Origin: UMGS1002 sp045586785
GTDB taxonomy: Bacteria > Bacillota > Clostridia > Oscillospirales > CAG-272
DNA length: 12,004 nucleotides
Assembly: GCA_045586785.1 (NCBI GenBank)
Contig: JAZNBA010000068.1
Span: 1-12,004, forward strand
Direction: 5' to 3'
The notes beneath the pieces were generated by a model. The model had not been told where the DNA came from, ran no database searches, and saw nothing but the letters and a program-made list of their open reading frames with translations. Positions within the stretch are counted from its first letter, which is position 1. Every line of letters starts with the position of its first letter. The translations under genes were made by a program, and so were the position numbers. This document shows positions 7,260 through 12,004 of this stretch, piece by piece.

Positions 7260-8375
7260 TCACACCTCCAATTCGCCACTCATCAGTCTCTGCAACAGCA
7301 GATCGCGGGCTTTTTGTAGTTCAATATTTTGCTCGTTTTTTGTATAGATTTGAGTAAAGATGGGATCAGCAAGCTTTGCAAACATTTCAATTAAGCACGC
7401 AGTCGGCTTTAAGAATGGGTATGCCATAAGCTTGTCAACCTGCACGCGTTGTCTGCCATCACTCCCGCTCATACTGTTTACAGCATACTGTCGGAAATCA
7501 TCCGTTCTTGCAAGTATATAGACCATATAAGGATTCAGCTCTTTGGAACGCATTACAATGTATTCCGTAGAGCCAACTGCTCCCTCGTCAGAATCTATTC
7601 CGAAAACAAATGCCGTTTTTCCGTTTTCAAGACAGGGGGTAATCCTTGCCAACAATGTGTCACCGTTTTGAAATTTGCTTCCGGAATTAGATAATGTAGT
7701 TGTATACTCGGAGCTATTCAACACCATTGAGTTTGTGCTTAGGGCTGACATAGGCACATATTGTTTTATTCTGCTTTTGTCAAGAGCAACTTTAGGATTA
7801 AAGGTAATAACATCATTTAAGCTACAGCGCTTCCACCCCTGCGGTACGCCATCGGTGATAGGCGTATTTTCGTGTCCGGGGAAACGGAGATCGACAAACC
7901 ACTCCTTATAGAGCCGCTGAGCCGCTTCTTCCAACAACTTGATCTGTTTTTGGTTATTTTCAATAAGGTCGTCGTAGGTGGCGAGTATGTTGGCAACTTT
8001 TAGTTGTGTTGAAACACAAGGAACTTTAACCGATAGCGATTTGAGTTTTCCCTGTGTAATCAAGGGTTGAGCTGCACCGCCAGCATAGCTATTTAAAGGA
8101 ATAGATTTTAATAAATAATAGCAATAGTCGTTAACGAAATCGTTTTTTGATTTAACTACAATAGTATTATCAGAAGCCCAAAATTCGCCTTTACATCTTG
8201 ACACGGAGCCACAATAAGCGCCAACACGACCAAGTATTATCGCGTCTTTATAAAGTGGCTTTTGAGTCATCCCAATGATTCCATTGGAACCGTATATTGG
8301 GACATCTCCGTCGGTAGATTTGATGGCTTTTCCATGATAGAAATTTAGAACATCATCCAACAGGTACTCTTTCAT
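7260..8375 (-). CDS. hsdS: Type I specificity subunit (HsdS)
   Basis: This 371-residue protein chooses the DNA target of the type I enzyme through two target-recognition domains. The first covers about residues 1-120. It is followed by a central conserved coiled-coil spacer (QLKVANILATYDDLIENN through KEWFVDLRFPGHE, about 124-169). The second domain begins near GVPQGWKRCSL (176) and runs to about 330, and a second helical spacer ends the protein (about 345-368, including LLLQRLMSGE). The total length is typical of compact HsdS proteins and both halves are intact. The target sequence cannot be predicted from sequence alone. The ATG at 8375 overlaps the hsdM stop (ATGA), with GGAGAT about 8 bases upstream, giving translational coupling to hsdM. 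No recombinase or inverted second hsdS is present, so phase-variable switching is not suggested here. Confidence 0.95.
   Translation of the reverse strand: MKEYLLDDVLNFYHGKAIKSTDGDVPIYGSNGIIGMTQKPLYKDAIILGRVGAYCGSVSRCKGEFWASDNTIVVKSKNDFVNDYCYYLLKSIPLNSYAGGAAQPLITQGKLKSLSVKVPCVSTQLKVANILATYDDLIENNQKQIKLLEEAAQRLYKEWFVDLRFPGHENTPITDGVPQGWKRCSLNDVITFNPKVALDKSRIKQYVPMSALSTNSMVLNSSEYTTTLSNSGSKFQNGDTLLARITPCLENGKTAFVFGIDSDEGAVGSTEYIVMRSKELNPYMVYILARTDDFRQYAVNSMSGSDGRQRVQVDKLMAYPFLKPTACLIEMFAKLADPIFTQIYTKNEQNIELQKARDLLLQRLMSGELEV
7262..7283 (-). repeat. hsdS 3' terminus, first copy of the repeat flanking the OLD gene
   Basis: This is the coding end of hsdS (Met-Ser-Gly-Glu-Leu-Glu-Val-stop) and also carries the GGAGGTG ribosome-binding site of the OLD gene. 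A near-identical copy at 5391-5412 lies in the same orientation on the other side of the OLD gene, so the two form direct repeats about 1.87 kb apart. Confidence 0.8.
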
Positions 8376-10249
8376 AACCCCATCTCCTTCATATTCTTCG
8401 AGATGGTATCCATCAGCTCGTTGGCCTCGGCTTGCAGGGTGATGAGTTCGCTATGTATCTCTGCCATACGTGCGGCAAAATCCACGCCGTCATCCTCTAC
8501 GGGTGCAACGCCAACGTATGCTCCGGGAGTGAGAGAATAGCCTTTTTCGGCAATCTCGTCAATGATGGTTTCAGTTCCGTCATCATTCTTTTGCACTTTG
8601 TGTCTGTCTGCCAGTTTGCAAAGTCCAAGGATGTCGTGATACTCACCCTCGCCAAACTTTTCGGTCAGCCAGATTGCTTCGTCCAAAACTTTCAAATCAT
8701 TCTGCAACAAGGCAATATACTGCTCGGACATGGCTTGAATGTGCTTTTTGTCCTTTTTATTGGCTGCTTCCATCTTTTCCTTGCAATCCTGCTGTTCTTC
8801 TTTGATCTCCCCAATCAATGCTTCTCGCATATCGGAAAAATCTTCAATTCCTTCTATATCGGAGAAAACGCGTTTGGCATCCTTGCCGATCAGATACTCC
8901 CTGCAGGTTTTGAAATAGCGGATATACTCGCCCAGTAAGTGCCTGTACTTTTCTTTCTCTCCGCGGTAGAGCCATACGATTGCATTCAGATTCTTCATCT
9001 GCCACTCGTTCCACTCGTTGAGCGTGCGATCAACGGCGGTATAGTAATTACGCGCGTCGATAAAGAGGACTTTATCCTTATTCTCAGGTTTCTTTGCCTT
9101 GTCAAAGAACCACAGGGTGCAGGGCAGACTCTTGGTGTAGAAGAAGTTGTTTCCAACCGAGAGCATCACGTCAACATCGCCCGTAGCGACGAGCTTTTCA
9201 CGAATGTCCTTATCCTTGCCTTGGCTATCGGTTGCAGAAGAAGCCATAACAAATCCGGCACGCCCCGTTTCATTGAGATATGAGTGGAAATAAGAGATCC
9301 ACAGATAGTTTGCGTTGCCGATCTCCTTATTCTTATTCACACCGGGCAGACCGAAAGGCAGGCGACCTGCATTCTGCGCCGTTTCGGATTTCACCTTGTC
9401 CACGTTAAAGGGCGGGTTTGCCATCACGTAGTCACAGCTACCTTCAAGGTTGTGCGCATCGTGATAGAAGCTATTTGCTTCATCACCCGATACGATCTTG
9501 GCATTGAGTCCATGGACTGCCATATTCATAATGCAGAGCTTTGCGTTGTAGTCAAGTTTTTCCTGACCGTAGAATGTCATGGCGGTGTTAGCACTCGCGC
9601 CAAACTGCTCGATAAAATCGGCAGAGGAAACGAACATGCCGCCCGATCCGCAAGCGGGATCGAGAACAGTTCCATGCGTAGGCTCGATGACGTTGACGAT
9701 CATACGGACGAGTGACTTGGGCGTGAAGAAAACGCCGTCATCGGCAGCAACTACGGGAGCAAATTTGTTGAGAAAGTACTCATAAATTCGTCCGATGATA
9801 TCGTCCTGAATCTCGTTGAATGCACTGTTGTTAAAGATGCGGAGAAGATCACGGAGAAGGCTGTTTTTCAGAATGGTGTAATTCTTGGGAAGCACGCCCT
9901 TAAGTTGTGCAGATTGCTCTTCAATCAATTCTACTGCATGATTGATCGCCTTGCCCATATCTGCGTTGTCGGGCAGATTGAGCAGATAATCATAGCGTGC
10001 TTCTTCGGGAAGGAAGATTGCGCTTTTGGATTTGAAATCCTCAGCTTCCACGGGCGCAACTCTGCCATTGCGCATTGGGCGGTTTTTGAGAATCTCACCC
10101 TCAACATACTTAAATCTGCTATATGCGTAGCGCAGGAAGATAAGCCCCAGTACGGGCATACAGTATTCCTGCGACGTTACCTTGGAATCCACGCGGAGCA
10201 AATCCGCCGCTTCCCATAATTCTGTTTCAAGTTTACGAATGTTCACCAT
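8372..10249 (-). CDS. hsdM: Type I modification methyltransferase (HsdM)
   Basis: This 625-residue protein is the adenine-N6 methyltransferase subunit, which with HsdS methylates host sites and with HsdR forms the restriction complex. A helical N-terminal domain (about 1-160) precedes the catalytic domain. That domain carries SAM-binding motif I DPACGSGGMF at 197-206 and catalytic NPPF at 278-281. The family-typical segment DKDIREKL is at about 346-353 and the C-terminal GYSLTPGAYVGV near 570. Between about 410 and 560 there is a long charged helical stretch, so the protein is longer than the roughly 530 residues of classical HsdM such as EcoKI. AAGGAG lies 8 bases before the ATG, 12 bases after the fic stop. 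A GTG three codons in (MVN) is a possible but less likely start. Confidence 0.97.
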   Translation of the reverse strand: MVNIRKLETELWEAADLLRVDSKVTSQEYCMPVLGLIFLRYAYSRFKYVEGEILKNRPMRNGRVAPVEAEDFKSKSAIFLPEEARYDYLLNLPDNADMGKAINHAVELIEEQSAQLKGVLPKNYTILKNSLLRDLLRIFNNSAFNEIQDDIIGRIYEYFLNKFAPVVAADDGVFFTPKSLVRMIVNVIEPTHGTVLDPACGSGGMFVSSADFIEQFGASANTAMTFYGQEKLDYNAKLCIMNMAVHGLNAKIVSGDEANSFYHDAHNLEGSCDYVMANPPFNVDKVKSETAQNAGRLPFGLPGVNKNKEIGNANYLWISYFHSYLNETGRAGFVMASSATDSQGKDKDIREKLVATGDVDVMLSVGNNFFYTKSLPCTLWFFDKAKKPENKDKVLFIDARNYYTAVDRTLNEWNEWQMKNLNAIVWLYRGEKEKYRHLLGEYIRYFKTCREYLIGKDAKRVFSDIEGIEDFSDMREALIGEIKEEQQDCKEKMEAANKKDKKHIQAMSEQYIALLQNDLKVLDEAIWLTEKFGEGEYHDILGLCKLADRHKVQKNDDGTETIIDEIAEKGYSLTPGAYVGVAPVEDDGVDFAARMAEIHSELITLQAEANELMDTISKNMKEMGL

Positions 10250-10261
10250 AAATAATTCTCC

Positions 10262-11134
10262 TTAGCTTAACACTTCCAAATACTGATCCAATCGCTTGTT
10301 CAGATACTCCGCGAATAGCCTTACCATGTCCTCGCGGTGGTCGAAGGCGTCGTAATAGCGCATTCTATCGGTAAACTTGATATCGATGGGGGGATATCCG
10401 GCTTTCATCAGTTCAAGGTTGATGATGAGGCGTCCGGTTCTGCCGTTGCCGTCGATGAAGGGATGGATGGATTCGAATGCGATGTGCAGGTCGGCGAGTT
10501 TTTCCACGATATTGCGCTCGTCGGTTGCGTACTGCTGCATGAGATCGTTCATCTTGGGCTCGATCAGATAAGGCTGAACGGGATCCTGCTTTGCGCCCAT
10601 GATGCGGACAGGCACTCTACGGTACACGCCACGGTCAAGGGGTTTATCCGCAAGGACGAGAGAATGGATCTGCTTGATCACTATTTCTGACAGGGGAGTG
10701 CGTTCCTTGACAAGGTCGCAAATGAAGTAGAACGCGTCCTTGTGACCGACCGCTTCCATGTGGTCCTTCAGCGGTTTTTGGTCGATGGTCAAGCCCTTGA
10801 GTACCATATCGGTTTCGCGCAGGGTAAGGGTGTTGCCCTCGATGGCGTTGGAATTGTAGGTATATTCAATCATGAAGTCCTCGTTCAGACGCGCCACCTC
10901 CCCCTCGGTGAGAGGTCTGCGACCATCGAGTTCAATTTTCTTTCTTTCGATCTGGGCGAGAAGGGTTTCCTTTCCGCGAATGCGTCCGTCAGCAGGCTTG
11001 GGAGCGTTATCGGGAACAAACCAAAGTTTGCCCTCGCGCCATGCGCCGTCAATCTGTCCGTTTACGCAGAGCGTGCGGACACGTCTATCAGAGATGCCCC
11101 ATTTCTCAGCGGCTTGTTTCGTTGTCATAGCCAT
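10262..11134 (-). CDS. Fic-domain protein with N-terminal DNA-binding-like segment
   Basis: This 290-residue protein has a full Fic active-site motif HPFIDGNGRTGR at residues 224-235, with catalytic H224. Fic enzymes usually transfer AMP from ATP to a target protein. The self-inhibitory helix motif (S/T)xxxE(G/N) is visible at 95-101 (SNAIEGN, with E99), so this is a class II-type Fic with built-in inhibition. Residues 1-45 (TKQAAEKWGISDRRVRTLC, then GKLWFVP) resemble a small helix-turn-helix/excisionase-like fold, suggesting DNA binding and perhaps autoregulation. The ATG at 11134 has GAGGT 7 bases upstream and is the first start after a consensus promoter. It is the first gene of the hsd operon. 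Whether it regulates the RM genes or acts as a separate toxin-like defence protein cannot be read from the sequence. Confidence 0.93.
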   Translation of the reverse strand: MAMTTKQAAEKWGISDRRVRTLCVNGQIDGAWREGKLWFVPDNAPKPADGRIRGKETLLAQIERKKIELDGRRPLTEGEVARLNEDFMIEYTYNSNAIEGNTLTLRETDMVLKGLTIDQKPLKDHMEAVGHKDAFYFICDLVKERTPLSEIVIKQIHSLVLADKPLDRGVYRRVPVRIMGAKQDPVQPYLIEPKMNDLMQQYATDERNIVEKLADLHIAFESIHPFIDGNGRTGRLIINLELMKAGYPPIDIKFTDRMRYYDAFDHREDMVRLFAEYLNKRLDQYLEVLS

Positions 11135-11180
11135 TATTCATACCTCGTTATGTTGAGATTTCGAATTTTATAATATATCA

Positions 11181-11192
11181 GTATAAGTATAC
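11181..11192. promoter_or_regulatory. 12-base palindrome over the operon -10 box (possible operator)
   Basis: GTATAAGTATAC is an inverted repeat (GTATA/TATAC with two central bases) covering the -10 hexamer of the fic-hsd promoter. A repressor bound here would block transcription, and the Fic protein's N-terminal DNA-binding-like segment is a candidate. AT-rich -10 regions often contain such palindromes by chance. Confidence 0.3.
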
Positions 11193-11214
11193 CACATTTT
11201 CGGCACAATGTCAA
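11186..11214 (-). promoter_or_regulatory. Sigma-70/A promoter for the fic-hsd operon
   Basis: On the minus strand a perfect -35 TTGACA (11214-11209) is followed after exactly 17 bases by -10 TATACT (11191-11186). Transcription should start near 11179, giving a leader of about 45 bases before the fic ATG at 11134. No other promoter of comparable quality is evident between genes downstream, so it probably drives the whole array. Confidence 0.85.
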
Positions 11215-11253
11215 TCGGTTGCGGAATAATAATCATAAATTTACGGAATAATA

Positions 11254-11308
11254 AAAATTCGCTTTATTCAGTGAACGGAGCGAATTTTCAGCGAATAAAG
11301 CGAATTTT
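11254..11308. repeat. 16-bp perfect inverted repeat with internal third copy (REP-like)
   Basis: AAAATTCGCTTTATTC at 11254-11269 is the exact reverse complement of 11293-11308. The 23-base loop contains a further AGCGAATTTT (11279-11288) that can pair with the first arm instead. The two alternative stems and the GCGAATTTT core, which occurs twice on the plus strand (about 11280-11288 and 11300-11308), resemble dispersed palindromic repeats of clostridial genomes. It could also act as a weak transcription barrier upstream of the operon promoter. Confidence 0.7.
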
Positions 11309-11337
11309 CGCTCAGCGGATGGTAGGGAGATTTACGC

Positions 11338-11398
11338 CGAACCTCCCAAAATTTGCATAGAGGGATGCGGTTCGTAATCTTTGACTACAGCACCGCAT
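11338..11398 (+). other. Two mutually exclusive small hairpins
   Basis: CGAACC (11338-11343) plus TCCC can pair with GGGA plus GGTTCG (11369-11374). Alternatively ATGCGG (11365-11370) can pair with CCGCAT (11393-11398). The two stems share GG at 11369-11370, so only one can form at a time. There is no T-run or downstream gene to regulate, so the meaning is unclear. Confidence 0.25.
11375..11391 (+). repeat. 17-base direct repeat, copy 1
   Basis: TAATCTTTGACTACAGC here recurs as TAATCTTTGATTACAGC at 11558-11574, with one mismatch. The copies are 183 bases apart in the same orientation and bracket the hairpin and tandem-repeat segment. They may be traces of a duplication or of an excised or inserted element. 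Confidence 0.55.
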
Positions 11399-11482
11399 AT
11401 TTTGAGTGGTGATGGTGCTATTGGGGCGGTAATAATGTCGGGGTGTTTGTCGGTGCAGCACGTATTTTCATTTTAGTCAAGT

Positions 11483-11521
11483 ACGATTTGGTAAATCGTG
11501 ATTAGGCAAATCGTGATTAGG
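11483..11521 (+). repeat. Tandem 15-base repeat with adjoining palindrome
   Basis: AAATCGTGATTAGG occurs at 11493-11506 and again at 11508-11521. A partial third copy (AATCGTGAG) follows near 11530. The first copy also pairs with ACGATTT at 11483-11489 across a three-base loop. Iterated sequences like this can be protein-binding sites or slippage products; no function is evident. Confidence 0.6.
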
Positions 11522-11557
11522 TATTTTTGAATCGTGAGTCCGTGGCTCGCTTGGTCT

Positions 11558-11574
11558 TAATCTTTGATTACAGC
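11558..11574 (+). repeat. 17-base direct repeat, copy 2
   Basis: This is the second copy of the repeat at 11375-11391, one mismatch, same orientation. It lies about 27 bases upstream of the plus-strand promoter. Confidence 0.55.
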
Positions 11575-11600
11575 GTATCACTTTTTGATCTGTGAAGGAC

Positions 11601-11629
11601 TTGAAAAATTCTCTGTTTTATGCTATAAT
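11601..11629 (+). promoter_or_regulatory. Strong extended -10 promoter, plus strand
   Basis: TTGAAA (11601-11606) is separated by 17 bases from TATAAT (11624-11629), which is preceded by TGC (an extended -10). Start of transcription is expected near 11636. It points away from the hsd operon and toward the tRNA-like segment and terminator, with no protein gene in between. Confidence 0.75.
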
Positions 11630-11645
11630 GGTTACAGTAAAAAAT

Positions 11646-11681
11646 CCACCTCGGGCGGAGCTTGCGGCTCATGCGAGGTGG
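11646..11681 (+). other. Stem-loop at the start of the plus-strand transcript
   Basis: CCACCTCG (11646-11653) pairs perfectly with CGAGGTGG (11674-11681). An inner GAGC/GCTC stem closes a five-base loop (TTGCG). It begins about 10 bases after the predicted transcription start. Such 5' stem-loops often stabilise RNAs. There is no following T-run, so it is not a terminator. Confidence 0.5.
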
Positions 11682-11839
11682 CGATAGAAGTATAGGATTT
11701 AGGTCTGACCACAATCTTGACCATTTACAGGTTTGGACTACGTGGGAAATATGGACTTTGCGGCACATAAAAGCACGGGTTTCGGACGAAAAAGCACGGA
11801 AAAGCATGCAAAATGAGGCAAAAAACCGATGTCGTGCGG

Positions 11840-11884
11840 TTTGGGACGTCGATGCCGCAGGTTCGAATCCTGTCACTCGGTCCA
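11840..11884 (+). pseudogene. tRNA-Pro(TGG)-like 3' half
   Basis: The anticodon loop TTTGGGA (11840-11846, anticodon TGG) is followed at canonical spacing by a 5-base variable loop (11852-11856). Next come a complete T arm (GCAGG, TTCGAAT, CCTGT; 11857-11873), an acceptor strand CACTCGG, one base and CCA (11882-11884). From the variable loop through the T arm it looks like bacterial tRNA-Pro. The anticodon stem has two mismatches. No D arm or matching 5' acceptor (CCGAGTG) exists upstream, so it cannot fold as a full tRNA. It is best read as a tRNA fragment, such as an integration-site remnant. Translating either strand here gives the familiar spurious GFEPA- or GSNPVTRS-type peptides. Confidence 0.7.
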
Positions 11885-11932
11885 AATGTAAAGGGACGGC
11901 AAAAAGCCGTCCTTTTTCATTTGGACCGAGTG
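11874..11932. repeat. 15-bp perfect inverted repeat enclosing the terminator
   Basis: CACTCGGTCCAAATG (11874-11888) is the exact reverse complement of 11918-11932. The enclosed terminator stem continues the pairing with one T/T mismatch and short A-T pairing, so the whole segment can form one long hairpin of about 27 positions. The left arm is the acceptor end of the tRNA-like fragment, and the DNA beyond the right arm resembles a degraded inverted T arm. This suggests a mirrored duplication of a tRNA 3' end. Confidence 0.75.
11891..11917 (+). terminator. Rho-independent terminator, plus strand
   Basis: GGACGGC (11894-11900), an AAAAA loop and GCCGTCC (11906-11912) form a 7-bp GC-rich stem followed by TTTTT (11913-11917). 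A G-T and A-T pairs extend the base. It lies 7 bases after the tRNA-like CCA, as for a tRNA or small-RNA transcript. On the other strand the stem is followed by CTTTACATT, a weaker signal. Confidence 0.88.
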
Positions 11933-11952
11933 GCGGAGATGAGAACCTGCCT

Positions 11953-12001
11953 CGAGCTTGCTGCATACTAAACTGATTAAAGAAAGTAATATGCATGCTC
12001 G
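11953..12001. repeat. Imperfect inverted repeat at the right edge
   Basis: CGAGC and TGCATA (11953-11957, 11962-11967) pair with TATGCA and GCTCG (11990-11995, 11997-12001), with small bulges. The element reaches the window edge, so its full extent and any partner gene cannot be judged. Confidence 0.4.
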
Positions 12002-12004
12002 ACA

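Larger units (their letters stand above)
11636..11917 (+). ncRNA. Candidate structured small RNA (promoter-to-terminator unit)
   Basis: A strong promoter ends at 11629 and a rho-independent terminator ends at 11917, with no credible coding sequence between. The predicted transcript is about 280 bases. It begins with a hairpin (CCACCTCG/CGAGGTGG, 11646-11681). It carries three AAAAGCAYGS-like repeats near 11769-11809 and ends with a tRNA-Pro-like anticodon loop, T arm and CCA before the terminator. It could be a small RNA, the transcript of a tRNA pseudogene, or a chance arrangement. I do not recognise an established RNA family. Confidence 0.35.
11135..12004. other. 870-base noncoding region rich in repeats and RNA-like structures
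   Basis: No convincing protein gene lies here; the open frames cover tRNA-like and hairpin sequence. From left to right it holds the operon promoter on the minus strand and a 16-bp inverted repeat (11254-11308). Overlapping hairpins (11338-11398), a 15-base tandem repeat (11493-11521) and two copies of a 17-base direct repeat follow. The right half holds a plus-strand promoter (11601-11629), a stem-loop, a tRNA-Pro-like 3' half and a terminator. It probably marks the upstream boundary of the defence operon. Confidence 0.7.

Noticed and set aside
7260..8375. Phase-variable hsdS
   Set aside because: No second hsdS copy, long inverted repeat, homopolymer tract or recombinase gene is present in the window.
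11483..11521. CRISPR-like array
   Set aside because: The repeats are 14-15 bases, directly adjacent, only two full copies, with no spacers and no cas genes.
11769..11884. Complete tRNA gene
   Set aside because: No D arm and no 5' acceptor strand complementary to CACTCGG occur upstream, and the anticodon stem has mismatches.
11662..11976. Plus-strand open frame of 104 codons containing GSNPVTRS
   Set aside because: It starts inside a stem-loop and runs through the tRNA-like fragment and the rho-independent terminator, so it is another noncoding-DNA artefact.
11568..11996. Minus-strand open frame of 142 codons containing a TGFEPAAS-like peptide
   Set aside because: It reads the complement of the tRNA-like T arm, the terminator and the hairpins. 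Such peptides are a well-known artefact of translating tRNA ends, and it has no convincing ribosome-binding site.

Overview
The window reads as one stretch of a defence island from a low-to-mid G+C Firmicute, most likely a gut-type clostridium. This is inferred from the AGGAG/GGAGG ribosome-binding sites, canonical sigma-70/A promoters, protein flavour and AT-rich noncoding DNA. No rRNA or core gene fixes the taxonomy.

Positions 1-11134 hold a single co-directional array on the minus strand. In transcription order it runs: a Fic-domain protein with an N-terminal DNA-binding-like segment (11134-10262), hsdM (10249-8372), hsdS (8375-7260), an OLD-family ATPase with a TOPRIM nuclease domain (7256-5430), a small protein with one membrane segment (5387-4854), a KAP-family P-loop NTPase (4777-3425), hsdR (3413-279), and a GIY-YIG nuclease-like gene cut off by the window's left edge (266-1). 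Gaps are 3 to 76 bases, hsdM and hsdS overlap by 4 bases, and every start has a good Shine-Dalgarno. A consensus promoter (TTGACA, 17 bp, TATACT) lies just upstream of fic. The array therefore looks like one operon encoding a complete type I restriction-modification system with intact motifs in R, M and S. Three non-RM genes (OLD, membrane protein, KAP) are lodged between hsdS and hsdR, and nuclease or AMPylation-type genes sit at both ends.

The most informative detail is a molecular scar. The last 22 bases of the hsdS coding end recur (20/22) just upstream of the membrane-protein gene and would still read as the HsdS tail followed by a stop. The OLD gene is thus bracketed by two copies of the hsdS terminus, which suggests it was inserted into an older hsdS-membrane-KAP-hsdR operon.

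Positions 11135-12004 have no credible protein gene. They hold the operon promoter, several inverted and direct repeats, and a plus-strand unit with a strong extended -10 promoter (11601-11629), a hairpin, a partial tRNA-Pro-like 3' half (anticodon loop, T arm, CCA) and a rho-independent terminator (11891-11917). The terminator is nested inside a 15-bp perfect inverted repeat. This unit could be a small RNA, or the debris of a tRNA-associated integration site at the island's edge.
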